NCBI RefSeq assembly: GCF_030867095.1
Contig: NC_081824.1
Location: forward strand, 352,692,203-352,756,202
Length of the DNA: 64,000 nt
Direction of reading: 5' to 3'
Source: Alligator mississippiensis
Taxonomy: Eukaryota; Chordata; Crocodylia; Alligatoridae
Part shown: positions 32,845 through 45,129 of the stretch, one piece after another
Layout: each line of letters begins with the position of its first letter
Numbering within the stretch: the first letter of the stretch is position 1
Translations under genes and position numbers: made by a program
The notes under the pieces: model-generated
The model's input: the letters and a program-made list of their open reading frames with translations, nothing else
Database searches by the model: none
Told to the model about the DNA's origin: nothing

Positions 32845-35800
32845 GCACATGTGATACATGGTTGTACTATAAAGAATAAAAGCAAAGTGCACCTGAAGAG
32901 ATATTTATTTTGTTACTGTTGAATAATGACAATGTGTTACAGTTTTATGCTGCACTCAGTGTCTTTTGAAACTGCTCGGGGGGAGGGGGAGAGAGAGAAG
33001 GAAAGGGGGAGTGAAGAAAGGAAACTGATTTTATTAAACAGATTATAGAAATGTACCTTTGCCATGTATCTGTGGCCACTGTGATGCTTCATAAATCTTT
33101 ACTTTCATTATCTTTACACCCGGGACAAGCAATATATCATTTGTAGGAAGTATTATATATTGATCAGCTTTGTTGAGAAGACAGCTTTTGTGGTATTTGT
33201 GTAAAAAGTGACATACCTCCCCTCCTGCCCATTTGCAGTATTTGGTGGAAAAGGCACAGTATTTTGAGAGCACTTCTTCAATGAAATTAACATCATGCAA
33301 TGCTTACCAGTTTGTGATGGTTCACATTCAGGTCTTGCAGAAAGACCTGAGAGCTTCAGGGCCAAATTCAGTAGTGACATATAATAAATAGTGATGCAAT
33401 TTATATTATTTTCCTACTTACTCAATATACGTCTCGACACACACTTTGAGTCTGGGTAGCAACTTACACAGCAATGAGCAAAAGGAAGTAGCAACAGAGG
33501 GAAGTAACCCCTGCTCTATCTTACATCCTTTTGTTAGCTACGTACAGATAAGAGATTTGTAATGTTCCATGTATCATTTTCTGTTATCACAGAACTCTCA
33601 TTCCTGTAAGCCAATCCTGATAGGCTGGTAGTTTAGGCACTTACTAGATGAATAATGCTAACTCATCATCTGGGTCAAGTATATATCAACAGCAACTTAC
33701 TGGGAATCTAATGGCTTTTAAAGACATCCTTGAAAGAATCTAGTATGGCCTGATTTCACACTAAAGGAAGAATTCCATAATTTGTATTTTACACCTTGAT
33801 AATATCCTTCATGGGAGCCGCCTGAGTGATTAGTAGTAATCTCTGTCATATTCATTTCAGTGGAAGCTCTGATTTGATTTTTTGGGTGCTCAGGGCAAAA
33901 TTTGTAATGGCTACTTTGAGGAGAAGAAAAATAGAATAATCATATTAAGCAAATCCTATGATCTTAGATATTTGATGGTACTGGGTGGCAAATGTAAACA
34001 TTAATTCAACTACAAGTGAATGAGTATGTATTATTAGAAGGAATAGCTGTTCTGAGGGGACAAAACTCATTTTCATGGTCTCTTGCCTATTTTCTTTCCT
34101 GCCCAAGTACTGGAATAGCAAAGTAACAAGTTCTAAGTTGTGTTTTACCTGTTTTTGAATATAGTTACCAAGCAAACATTGGTTTAAAAGGATAATTTGC
34201 ATAATACTCTAATTTCTCATGAGAAGTCCCTTCTTTCTTCCACTTTGATGATTCTTCACACATGATCACATTCATTGACACTGCTAGTATGCATCAATAA
34301 AAAGAAAACAGTTATGAAGAGGAAAATCAAAGGTAATTCAGGCTTCAAACAAATATGCTTGAAATCTCAATAAACCTTCCAGGATGTTGAAAATGTGTAC
34401 CTAATGAAAAGACAGCCTGAAGCTATTTTGCATTCAGGGAAGCCCATTGCAAACCTGAGCACCAATACATGCAGTAAATTATGTATATATTTGGCTGTAA
34501 AGCATACCATAGTGTGCTACATATTTTCCCACTACAAAATCACTACTCTAAAGCATAGGTAAGGACACAGAGTACGGATTATCTGTCTACTAATATATTC
34601 AGTGAATATAAAACCAAAACAGCCGGGGAGGTAGATTAACCCAAGCTACCATGTAATATGCCTGACAATAGGTTGAAAATAAGGGGAGAATTAAAGACTG
34701 CTACTGGCTTCAGTGTGCCCTGGAAACTCAACACTGACTTTCTGGGTTAATATTCTTTTCAGATGCTTTCAGAGACAGTGTGTGCCTGGGCAAATTTAAT
34801 ATAGTGTTTCCATATAACAGTAGAGAGGATAAGAACAAAATTCTTGATTCATGATTATCATGGGTGGATGGCAGGGATAGTACCAAAACCTTAAGTCTAA
34901 GCTTCATGGGAGAAATTGTGGATCCTAAGTAAAACTTATTCCAGGACTGTTTGGCTTGATAAATTCAGCAGAAGATCAGTAGGGGAAAAAAAAAGATCCT
35001 GAAGCCTGTGGGTTTTTTTGTTTGAATAAAATGCTGTGTTATGCAGTTATAGTAAGGCACGTATATATCCTTGAAATTGAACACAACTCATACTCATTTG
35101 CTGATGATGTTGCTGATTATTTGATGCTTCAGCTTGTAATATGTTAACAAATATAATAATGAATGCTTATGACAAAGACAAATGCGCTTTGGCTTGTATG
35201 CATATTTTTGTAACTTGTTTTAGGCCTTCCTAGTTAGACATGTAAAGAAGATTCAGAAACAGAAAGATTTTCTGTATTGTTGGGATGGAAAAAATGACGT
35301 GCATTTTGATATTGCTTGAGAATTCACAGGCATAGAAAAGCTCTTTGCATTCACATTTTAAAGGGAACTAGAAAACCTATGTCAGGCTTCATTGTATGCT
35401 CCTCAAAGTCCTCCATCCTCTTTGCAATCCCTCCTCCCTCTTTCTAGGGTGCGGATAATGACATACATTTTATGGTCCTTATAGACCTGATGTACCACCG
35501 CTTTAGGAGTTCCCTCACAGCCAAATCTTGAGGACCTGGTTAGGAGGAAAGAGCAGTAACAAGTATTGTCAATGCACAATTACATTCAGATCTTGCGTTT
35601 CTACTTGACCTCAGAAAGTATTTTTTAACGAATGATGATTATTGCTGGTACATTCAGAATTTCTTCAGCATTGTTCATTTCCTATCTTGTATTTAGCTGT
35701 TCAGAGACTGTCAGACAACACTGAAGCCAATACCCATCCTCATAGGACACAATACAAAATGAGAAAAAAAAATCTATTACTAATTTTATAGGAAATTCAA

Positions 35801-35865
35801 GTACGGTTCTCTTCCACAATTAAAAAAAAAACAGCAAGCAGGCAAAACTAGCACACACACCGGGT
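32845..35865. other. AT-rich single-copy-like DNA; possible conserved noncoding part at 35000-35230
   Basis: About 3 kb without recognisable repeat ends. A polypurine tract lies at 32980-33020. 35020-35230 contains TGATTATTTGATGC, GACAAAGACAAATG and TATGCATATT, which resemble homeodomain, SOX and POU sites; I only flag it. No open frame over 85 codons. Confidence 0.35.
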
Positions 35866-35869
35866 TATA

Positions 35870-36660
35870 TTCACAGCTAGAGCAACTCCATTGTCTTTAG
35901 TGACCCTGAGAGTGAATTTGGCCTTATGATATCCCTAGTACTGAGTATCTGATAGCTATCAATTTTAAGAAAGTAATTTAAATTTCATGAGACAAGTATG
36001 AGGCACACTTCTTCTTACGGATAATTTAGTACTTGAGGCCTTGATCCTCTGACTGTATTCAGCAAAGTTCTTAAGAGCATGCTTAAAGTTCCTTGACTAT
36101 TGGAACTTACATATGTCCTTAAACTTAAGTTTACAAGGTAAGAAAAAGAATATATCTGCATAGCTCAGTTTAGAAGTGCATCCATTATTAGGGTGGCCTC
36201 TTAGGAAATACGGTTTTGCATACTTTAATAATCATCAAGGGAAATATCAATACAGGAATTGTGTGGTTCCTGCTGACTGGCAGTTAAAACTCTGACATTG
36301 TTTCTTATGGTAACGTAAGAACGATGTTGTAGCTGTGATGGTCCAGAAATTCTGCGAGAGGCAAAGATTTCTTAGGGTGATATATTTTATTGGATCAACT
36401 GTATAGCTGAGATAGAGTTAGACAAGCTTCTGAATCCAAGACTGGCCTTAGGTCTGTTCTTTTTTATGGCGGAACAGCTGTGAAAAACAGGTCCTAGGTG
36501 ATGTTTGACATCTGTATAAAAAGGGAGTACATATATGGGGTAAAATCTTGCACTGATGTAACTTACTAGAATCAAATGTAGAATTACCCCAGGGAAAAAA
36601 GAAGTAAAATACACTGGCATAAGTTACACCTCCATAGGCATGTGCATGCAATTATGCCAG
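35870..36660. repeat. Ancient dispersed repeats including one arm of a fold-back family
   Basis: 36328-36440 (GTAGCTGTGATGGTCCAGAA, GCGAGAGGCAAAGATTTCTT, TATTTTATTGGATCAACTG, GTTAGACAAGCTTCTGAAT) is the left arm of the fold-back repeat complete at 52279-52456. AGCATGCTTAAAGTTCC (36077-36093) and the ACTCCATTGTCTTTAGTGA stretch (35886-35904) resemble other common, very old sauropsid repeats, recognised only by motif. Confidence 0.45.
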
Positions 36661-36664
36661 AGTA

Positions 36665-39600
36665 GCTATTTGCTCAGTTAAAACAAGATATTGCATTCTG
36701 GCCCAGTCATAATGTGCTGTAAGAGCCCCAGGACAACATCAGTAAAGTAACTGCTTGTTTGCTCCAGATTGCAACTTACATTGGTGTGCCAAACTGACAC
36801 AAGCTATGTTGGTACTAATATGTTGTGTGGCCAAAGTGACCTTCTGTTCTCTTCCTGGTCATCTAAGTATCCAGATTTGGTCCCTTTCTCTGTTGCCAGT
36901 GCATATGCCCAGTCTGGGTATACAACATGTATACCCAGCTGCCCACCTGCCCAGGAATAGAATGCCAGCCCATGTGTAAGTGGCATTTTTGGCATGTAGA
37001 TGACCAAATATGGACCCTTAGACAATCAGGAAAAAATAGGAAGTTGCCCAAAATAAGGTGTCATCCTTAGGCTCTCCTTTGATAAATGTGTGATCCCAAG
37101 GAATAAGTTATGGGTTAGAGAGTTTTCCTAAGCATAGATCTTATAGGGCAGGAAGAGCATTGTTTTGTGAAGTAATTTACTGTCAAACTTTGGAGTGAGA
37201 CAGAGGCCAAAGACAGCTACATTTTTGGCACTGATACCTTACCTGAAGTCTTGGACTTCTATGTCACCTATGACCTCTGTTCTAGAAAACAGGATGTATG
37301 TATGTTTTGTAAATAAAGAAAATCAAACCAAACAAATATCCAGAATCCATCATTGATTTGTGTCACAAATAAGGAAAACTGACTTCTGACCTCTGCCCCC
37401 ATCAAAATCTCATACTATTCAGCAAAGGGGCAATATCACTGATTAGTTGCACAGACACCAACCAACACATCTAAGGGTCAGGTTGATTTTTAAAATTCTC
37501 TTAAAGGAATATCGCATTGCTTTTTAAAAATATTTTTTTGCATGTTTTGATGGCAGATCTGGGAGGTATGACTGGCTGATCTCACTTTTTTGCTTTTTTG
37601 TTTATTGAGGGAAAGTGGGGTGGGGGAGTGGGGAGGTGGAGGGCAGAGAAAAGGAAGCTGCAGTTGCTGAGATGACAACTCAAGAGCCCATTTTCTCCTG
37701 CCTTATTCAAAGCCCTGCAGTTCACAAATGTAGAAAACTTGGGCTCTGTGGGAGGAAGCAGTGTTGAAGCAAAGTTTATTCTTAAAGGCCCACATATCTT
37801 TTCTAGTTACAGACCAATCATTGTCCTAACACTGGCAGCCTAGCTGTGCACTGCACTTTGTTCCTGCTGAAGATGTTTGAGGGGGGGAGTAATAGGGGTA
37901 CAGGTCACCCTTGCTCATTGTTCTTTGACTTTGCTTTCAGGTCATTTCAAAGAGAGGTTAATAAAGACTGTTTTTATATGAGGGAGGCTTGCTTTCTGTG
38001 ACCATTTTCTGATAATATCATTTGTTTTCAGTCTGGCACTCAAGTTGTGGAGTGCGGTCCCTCTGGACCTCCTTGACTTTGTATTCTACCTGGCAGTAAA
38101 CATCTCAGCTCCCTCCCTTGTCATTTGATCTGGGATGAAAGAAGCCTACTTCTTTCTAAACAGTGAGGGAAGAAATAATTACAAGGAAGACAGGGTGTGT
38201 TCTGGGATGTGTGTGCCTTTTGGGGCATAAAAATAAGTTTAAAATCTGTTTATTAAGCAGATTAAAAAATATTCTTTTACCAGGGTCAGATCTTGATTTG
38301 GACTCAAATGGCAGGCCTCAAACCAGCTCTCTGAGCTGTAGAATGCAAAGATACAGTTACATTCTTTCAAGCTTTGAAAGGAAACCTTGGTGCCAACCCC
38401 CGTGCAATATTTGATTTGCCGGAAAAAAATCCAGTCTTCTATAATTTATTGTAGGTGTAATGAAATATGTTTAATTTGATAGAAAGTCCTTGATAAGTTA
38501 TCAGTGTAGGATGTTGATGTTTGCTAGCTGGTGTTTGAGCAGGCCAACATGATTTAATCAGTGCTCATATTAAGTTGACTTGTAATTGACTGTACAGGAA
38601 AGGTAAAAAAAAAAAAAAAGTGAGCTCCTCTATTACCATGAGATTCTGTTCTCCTATCCAGCAGAATATAATATAACTGCACTGGATTGTAGGCCTGTGG
38701 GGTTTAAATAGTGTCTGCAATCTGGTGCCATGCTGATTTACTAATCCTTGATCTTAGCTGAACATGATCACAGTCCCTGCTTCTGTTCATAGGGGATAGG
38801 CTTACTGTTAATTGACAGGCTTTGGCGTCTGACCAAAAGAACTGCAATGTAGAGAACAAGGAACTAAAACTGCAGCAAAGGATGTATCGGGCAAGTTAAT
38901 TTGGAGGAAAAAAAATCTATTTAGTAGATCTTTATGCCAAAATTATTTTCTTTTTTCTTATTATTTCATTAAAACTACAGTATGTGATTTGCCTTTAAAC
39001 ATGTAAATAATATAAACAGAATTATCTGAAATGTGTTTTTCCAGGTGATTAAATAAATAAGACAAGACATTTGGAATCCTTCCAGATGCCCTGCTTTCCA
39101 TGTATTTAATTATTCTGAGAACTTTCATGTTTGGGTCTGCTCTCAGAAATGTGTGTATGCACACAGGCCACCCATACTTAGTCCTGCAGTCAATGCACTC
39201 TTGTGTGTTTACTCACCCTTGCTTCCCCACATACGCAGATTTTGAGATTGTATGTATGTGTTCTGACATTTGATAAGCAAGTATAGGAAGGTGGCAGGTT
39301 GTTTTCAGGTAAGCCCTTGAAAGTTTTAGGCTGGTTTTTAGTTTTATCCTGATCCATTCTTGTCCTAAGTTTTGCCCCTTCTCTCTCCTTCTCTGAACTT
39401 GAATGATACTTCAAAGAAATACTATTGTGAGGAACAGTTTAAGGTCCTCGCAAAGAAACATATCTATATATATATACATAATAGATCAAATCTTGGTCCT
39501 TATGAGTTGTAGTCACCCTAAATTCAAGCTCTGCATGCAGACATCCATAGGGCTCAGGAGAGATGGGTTTTTGTCTGTGTTTGATATTGTCTTTACCCTT

Positions 39601-40030
39601 GCCCTGAGTGCTTAGCCAATTGGACCAATAGTCCTACCACCTAGGAACATGTAGGGTACATGGGCCTTCCTGCCTCTATTCTCTGTTCCATGTGTATCAG
39701 ACCTGTACCAGTTATGCTGCCCATTAGGTATCACATGCTATGTGTGTGCAGAGAGATGCAGATGAATACAGATATCATAACTGTTTTTTCAAATGTATAT
39801 CAGAGTTAGAACATCTCTAATGACATTGGGTTTCCTTGTGAAATGGTAGGAATGAACAAATAAAAAGAAAATGACCACCATCTCCTCAGACACATCCCTG
39901 AGCATTCTTAAATCTTCTTCTGAATTTCTTAGGTCATTCTATGTTCTCCATGTCGTTTTGTGTATCTTGACACTACAGACATTTGTTCACTTGCTTGCTT
40001 TTACCAGTATAAGTAGTCTCAATTATATAT
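36665..40030. other. Unassigned single-copy-like DNA
   Basis: About 3.4 kb with no recognisable repeat end, RNA or gene. A polyA run occurs at 38606-38620 and a G-rich tract at 37610-37640. A donor-like CAGGTAAGC at 39307 has no exon-like frame before it. Confidence 0.4.
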
Positions 40031-40034
40031 AATC

Positions 40035-40130
40035 AGAGGCATAACATCTAGGGGCTGTACCCTGGGCAACAACAGCAGCAGTGGTAGCTGTGGCAACTGG
40101 ACTAGCAGGAATGACAGCTACCAATGCAGC
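40035..40130 (+). mobile_element. hAT-like left end
   Basis: CAGAGGCATAACATCTAGGG, followed by TGTACCCTGGGCA, closely resembles the start of the complete hAT MITE at 62927 (CAGAGGTGTAACAGAGCC...TGTACCCTGGGCA). The right end is not identifiable. Confidence 0.5.
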
Positions 40131-40339
40131 CCCCTAAATTCAAGGCCCTCAAGCCTGCACACAGGTACACATACGTTTATGCACCTGAGTGCCATTTTTG
40201 GCACTGTACTTCAGGATGCCTCATCAGTGTTGAATATAGTGGAAGACTCACTCCCCTTGACTTGGAAGTGCTTCTCCTATTAATACAGCCCTATGTTTTC
40301 CTGGGGGGGTTGTTTTGTTTTTTGCAGTAAGGGCACACT

Positions 40340-40630
40340 GTTGGATCTTATTCAATTATGGTCCACTATAAACCCCAGGTTCTTTTCTGCAGTAGTGTAG
40401 CATACCCAGTCATTCCCCATTCTGTACTTATGCATGCATTTATTCCATCCCTAGTGCAGGATGTTGCACTTGTCCTTGCTGAATTTCATTTGATTGTTTT
40501 AGAACCATCTCTCCAATTTGTCAAGGTCATTCTGAACCCCAGCCTACTCTCCAGAGTGTCTTCAACTCCACCCAACTTGATAATATCTACAGGCTTGCTA
40601 AGCATGCACCCATTCTTTCACCTTTGGATC
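40340..40630 (-). mobile_element. CR1 LINE, reverse-transcriptase fragment, minus strand
   Basis: In reverse this reads through the stretch after the CR1 catalytic motif: K-P-V-D-I-I-K-L-G-G-V-E-D-T-L-E in place of K-F-A-D-D-T-K-L-G-G-V-x-D-T-L-E, then a shifted frame covering the F-N-K-D-K-C-K-V-L-H block (plus-strand GCACTTGTCCTTGCTGAA at 40467-40484). The two catalytic aspartates are already lost and the frames are broken, so this is a dead fragment. Confidence 0.7.
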
Positions 40631-40639
40631 TTCCCAGCT

Positions 40640-40990
40640 CAGAACCACATTTGGGCCTTCCCAGCTCTGAGCTGAGAAGATCCCCATATAACTTAAATGA
40701 CTATAGGCATCTGTCCAAGTCACAGTAGTTTTGTGTCATAGGGTGCAGTGCTCATTGGTTTTGTGGTCTGCCCTTGAATCCCTCACTTACCCCTGTAACA
40801 TCACTTGTGCCAGTACAGCAGATTCCTCCAAGGCAGCTTTACAACTGCAGTTCCTGAACTTGGGAAATCTGAAAAAAACCTGGATCTAGGGCTTAGGGCC
40901 AATTTACATTGTTTCTTTTGCTCCTGCCCTTGCATTGGGCAGAAAAGCACAGTAATAGCAGGGTGAAGATCAGGTCTCTTCTTCTTGGCC
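40640..40990. other. Unassigned DNA
   Basis: Nothing recognised. Confidence 0.4.
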
Positions 40991-42019
40991 ACATAGGGCG
41001 CATCCACACATGCAAGCATGTGCACTTGCAGCAGCTCAAATAGAAGCGGTGCAAATTGGAGCCAGGGCTTTTTGCTTCAGTGCACGTGCTCAGACATGCA
41101 CTTTGTTGTGGAGCAAATTGTGCGACTTGGGGCAAAATAACCCTGCCTGACTCCTCCCGGATCTTCAGCCAGGGGGAGCTAGAGCCCGGGGCCAGCACCT
41201 GTGCTGTCCACAGCAGTATAAAAAGCTACCCTGTCCTGGCCCCAGCAGTATAAAAAGTCACCCTGGCAAGTAGCTCAGGGCTACTAGCTCTCAGGAGCTC
41301 CTGAGGCCCAACCAATTGGTACCTGGGGACACTACCCCTTGTACCAGCTGAACTGCTGGAGCAGTCCTGAGAGTTCCCTGCCCCCTCTACCCACTGCAGC
41401 AGTCTGGCAGTGAGGGTTGCTGCCTGGCTGTGACCTGCTGCACACCTGCCAGACTCGGATGGGGACTGCACAGCCAGTAGAGGCATCTGCCCCTCTGGAC
41501 CAGCTGCCAGTGGACTGCAGTTGCAGGGTTGGCCTTTGTGCAGCACTACTGCCATTTGTGCCCCCTGCCCAGCCATCTGGGCAGCTATCACCCAGAAGAT
41601 ATTCTGGGTGTGGTGGCCTGCTTTGAACTGTCAAAGCATGTCCTCCTGGCCCCATTTGTCCAGGAGGTCAGCCACAGCCAGATGGGTCCAAATTGCCAGC
41701 TCTGAGCAAGCAGGGTCCTGCCACTGGCCTCCCTACCAGGAATTCTGGTGTTCCCTATTGGAAAACTGTAAAATCCCTGATAAAAAAAAAATCCCAAAGT
41801 CACTCTGTAAAATACCCCCAAAACCATGTTCCTCCACAAGTAAAACAAAAGACCACTATAAAGACAGAGAGCAAGAAAGAGACAGTGATCAATTGGACAA
41901 TGTTTTATTGATATATCTTACAGTGTTAAAGCAAGTCTCTTATCATAATAATAAAGTGAACTGTAATACATGTTTCATGAATTCATGAATACATGTTTTG
42001 CTGCCCTCCCACAGGGTGA

Positions 42020-42280
42020 TGCACCCCACACAAGGGGTATGCCCCTCAACAGGGGATTTGGCCCCCTAACAGAGGATTCAACCTGCAAACAAGGCGTTCG
42101 GCCCCCCAACAGGGGGTTCGGCACTCTCACAAGGGGTACGGCCCCCCAACAGGGGTTTCAACCCCCATACAAGGGATATGGGCCCCCAACAGGGGGTTCA
42201 GCCCTCTCACAAGGGGTTCGGCCCTCCAACAGGGGGTTCAGCACCTTCACAAGGGGTACGGCCCCCCAATGGGGGCCAAA
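42020..42280 (+). repeat. 20-bp minisatellite with 40-bp higher-order period
   Basis: About 13 tandem units of 20 bp. Odd units resemble GGCCCCCCAACAGGGGGTTC and even units resemble GGCACTCTCACAAGGGGTAC, so the true repeat is a 40-bp pair. Each unit holds CCCC..GGGG and can fold on itself. Because 20 is not a multiple of 3, one frame runs through in a 60-bp cycle; this explains the long open frame. Confidence 0.9.
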
Positions 42281-42539
42281 TGGCCCCCACAGGGGTTACC
42301 AGCCCCCTTGCAAGGTCCACATGCTCCACCTCAGCCCCCCAATTGTTGCCCCACCTGGCCCCATCCCCCCACCAGTTCCTGCAGCCCCCCCAATGGCTGC
42401 CCCACACATCCTCACCCCTCCAACTTGCACCCCCAGGCCACTAAAGCTACCCCCACAACCCCAGGCACCATCACCTAAAAAAAATCCAGAAAAAAAACAG
42501 AAAAAAAATGGAAAAAACCCCCTTCTGCTTACCTGAGAA

Positions 42540-43000
42540 GCAAGGGGGGGGGAGGGGGGCTCAAGGGCCTCCTGGCAGAGCCCTCTTGGGCAGCACAGGA
42601 GAGCAAAGGGGCAGAAGGGCCTGGACTGGGGCTACTGGGGCTGTCACCCTGCCCTGCAGTGTGCGGACGGGGCCCCAGGCAGCCATACGGCATCTACAAC
42701 TGCTGGTAAGTGCTGGGGGGGGTGTTATTTTGGGGGTTTTTTTTAAGTATGGGGTGGGGGGCGGGGCTCGGGGGGCTGGCAGGGGGGATGGGGTTGGCCA
42801 GGGCAGGGGTTGGGGGACTGGGGGGGCTGGGGGGGAGGGGCCATTCAGGGCAGGGGTCAGGGGCCTCGGCAGGGGCTGGTGGGGGGAGGAGCTGGCTCCA
42901 GTAAGGGTCGGGGAGGCTGGCAGGGTTTGGGGCCAGCCAGGTCAGGGGACAGGGGCCTCAGGGGGCTGGCGGGGGTCAAGGGGACTGGGGGAGTGGGTGG
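42540..43000 (+). repeat. G-rich tract with G-quadruplex potential
   Basis: Dozens of runs of four to seven G (for example 42713-42722 and 42818-42840) separated by short spacers such as CTGG and CAGG. It faces a C-rich stretch at 42260-42470 in the same transposon, so the two could also pair imperfectly. Confidence 0.8.
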
Positions 43001-43082
43001 AGCCATCGGGGGTCCCCCCCATGGTCCCCTCCCCCCTCCTCCAGCCCCCAACCCCTTACTCACTGGCACCAAAGCCCTGGTA

Positions 43083-43370
43083 CTGAAACATGCGGTCTGG
43101 CCGGCCACATGTTTCAGCACCAGAGAGAGGGGCAACCATAGAGATGCTCTGGCAGCCAGAGCATCTCCATGGAGGACCCAGCCTCTGGTTGCCTCAGGGC
43201 ATGGTCAGGGACCATGCCCTGCTCCGCTTTTTTAAACATTGATTTTTTTAGACCCCTGGATATCCAGGGGTCTAATTTTCTCCCCACGCTCCAAACTTGC
43301 TGCGCGGGGAACATTTTCTTGTTCCTGCAGTGCCTGTTGCCCCGCCTCAAAGGGTTTTGAGGTGGGGCAA
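43083..43370. repeat. Series of five hairpins
   Basis: Five inverted repeats follow one another: CTGAAACATG/CATGTTTCAG (43083-43120); a 13-bp perfect pair around a single A at 43141-43167, continued by CCAT/ATGG after one mismatch; a 12-bp perfect pair with a 3-nt loop at 43195-43221; a 28-bp perfect palindrome without loop at 43248-43275; and a 15-bp pair with one G-T type mismatch and a 4-nt loop at 43337-43370. They occupy the right 300 bases of the transposon. Confidence 0.9.
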
Positions 43371-43409
43371 GAGGCATGTGCGCACTTGTGTGGACATGCC
43401 CATAATGTT

Positions 43410-44868
43410 TTGGAAAGAACATCTCTAATTAACTGCTTGTGTAACCCTGATATATCTAATGAGGCTGCATCCTCCTCCAGTAGGTAGGGCACATATATGG
43501 GTCTGAGACTGCAATGACTTTCACACTAAGAAATCTGGCTCTTTAGTACAAATGATCAAGACTCATGCTTTTGTATTCAGTAGTCTCTAGTTTGTTTTCC
43601 CCATATGGTTCAAACAAGGGCTTCATTACATTTGGCCAAGTTGCCTACAGTTAGATCCTGATCTATTCCCAGGTGTGGGAGAAACCAAGGAACCAAGGAA
43701 AGATGAACCAAGGAGGCTGATACTCAGTATTCCACTCTTGTCTTATAAATACATATATAACCCACTGCGTACACGTGGGCTCATTCATAGAGGGTAACTC
43801 CTCCACCCATCCAATTCCTACACAATGGATACAGAAAAAAATTGTATATGACCCCACAATAATAGTTGGAATAGGTGTATATAGTTGAATTTGGAAGTTA
43901 TGCTAATGTACATTTTAATGCTTTTTTTTTTTTTTTTTTTTAGTGATGTTAGCTTATAGGGCCTGTATTTTTTTGAGCCATGTGAAGACCCATCTCTTCT
44001 GAAAAATCTTTTACTTCATACCACTATGTTGCTGGTTAGATGACAAGAGAAAAGTTGCCAAAAACTTGGCAAATCTTAGCAGTAGCTGGTTTAGTTGCCT
44101 TCTGTCTCTGCCAGCCACATCCTTATTGAGCAGTTCATTGTACTTGTCCATCCTATGCGGAATTTTTTTAAAGGGCTATACAAACCTCTACACTCATATC
44201 TGGCAGCCTCCTCTCTGAAACGTAAGTTTGGTGCTAACCAAAGTCATAAATGGGCCTTTTGAACCTGTATGTATCTGCTTGCCCTTTGTAATTATTCTGT
44301 ACTGAGCCACTAAAACATCATAATTGCAGATCTTGGTGGACTATTTGTCTTAGAGAGTAGAACCCAGATCATTCATATTCGGACAGTTCACAACTCGCTT
44401 AATTCCCAACAGGGTGCTAACTTGAGGACAAGCCACTCAGCTCCTTACTGTTGCTTTAACTTCAAAGAGTTCCATGCAGCTGATTGGAGAAGCAATGACT
44501 GTTGAAATACAAAGTCTCGGCAAAAGCTGAAGCACCTCAGCAGTCCCTCATAGCTATTTGCTATAGCTTCATATACTCCTGGTTATTTTGCAGACCCTCA
44601 TTGTCAAAGGGTTACAAGCCTACCTATATAAGGTATTCAGGTCCTGCTATACAATGTTCTCAAGGATGAAATGGTAGTTAGATTTTATCTTAAATTTAAG
44701 AACATTGTATCATGCTTTCAAGTCTTTCTGTGTTTATCATTGCCTGGGTTTTACCCAAAGACTTGTATTTGTTGTGGGGATGTAAGGATACAGAACCCTG
44801 AATGTTAAAAGGGCAATGACAAAGTCAAGAGGTCAGGTCACCTTGATGAAAGACTGCATGTTTGGTCA
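43410..44868. other. Unassigned DNA with a T22 tract
   Basis: A run of 22 T lies at 43922-43943. If it is a reverse-strand poly(A), no retroposon body is recognised beside it. Otherwise AT-rich with nothing seen. Confidence 0.4.
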
Positions 44869-44872
44869 TATT

Positions 44873-45126
44873 GGGTGCATCTACATGTGTGCTTCAATGC
44901 ACAGTAGACTATTTTACTGCGCATTAAAACATCATGTAAAAAACCATGACATTACGTGAATTCACAGCAAAATAGTCTACTTCTCATTAAGCATCACTAA
45001 AAAGCATGCAAGTGTGCTACTGTGCATTAGCACAGCATAATGCACATTAATTTAGTACCTCACATTGGATGTACTAAATTTAATGCTCACTAGAAAAGTC
45101 ACATTACTGCACACATAGATGCGCCC
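44873..45126. mobile_element. Chompy-like MITE, 254 bp
   Basis: The left end GGGTGCATCTACATGTGTGC and the reverse of the right end, GGGCGCATCTATGTGTGCAG, are clear inverted repeats. A second inverted pair lies inside (AGTAGACTATTTTACTG against CAGCAAAATAGTCTACT). The element is AT-rich and lacks the GC-rich interior of its neighbour at 45403. Flanking trinucleotides do not match. Confidence 0.75.
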
Positions 45127-45129
45127 ACA

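Larger units (their letters stand above)
40996..43401. mobile_element. Harbinger/Chompy-like DNA transposon, 2406 bp, non-autonomous
   Basis: The left end GGGCGCATCCACACATGCAA and the reverse of the right end, GGGCATGTCCACACAAGTGC, are inverted repeats; ATA lies directly outside both (40993-40995, 43402-43404), a plausible 3-bp duplication. From left to right it holds a region shared with 3902-4540, two TATAAAAAG boxes 33 bp apart (41217 and 41250), an A-run, a 20-bp minisatellite (42020-42280), a C-rich stretch, a G-rich stretch (42540-43000) and a series of strong hairpins (43083-43370). Open frames up to 192 codons come from the minisatellite and GC bias. No transposase or Myb-like motif is visible, so movement would need an enzyme supplied elsewhere. 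A reverse-strand CAG/GTAAGC (42530) and a plus CTG/GTAAGT (42702) flank the GC-rich middle. Confidence 0.7.

Noticed and set aside
41217..41260. TATA boxes as host promoters
   Set aside because: They are parts of a transposon duplicated in its second copy, without a downstream gene.
42020..42280. CRISPR-like array
   Set aside because: Units are contiguous without unique spacers and the DNA is vertebrate; it is a minisatellite.
41970..43235. Overlapping frames of 140-192 codons
   Set aside because: Explained by the 20-bp minisatellite and the G-rich tract; peptide repeats follow the DNA period.
43922..43943. Poly(A) tail of a retroposed gene on the minus strand
   Set aside because: No cDNA-like body or target duplication is visible next to the T22 tract.
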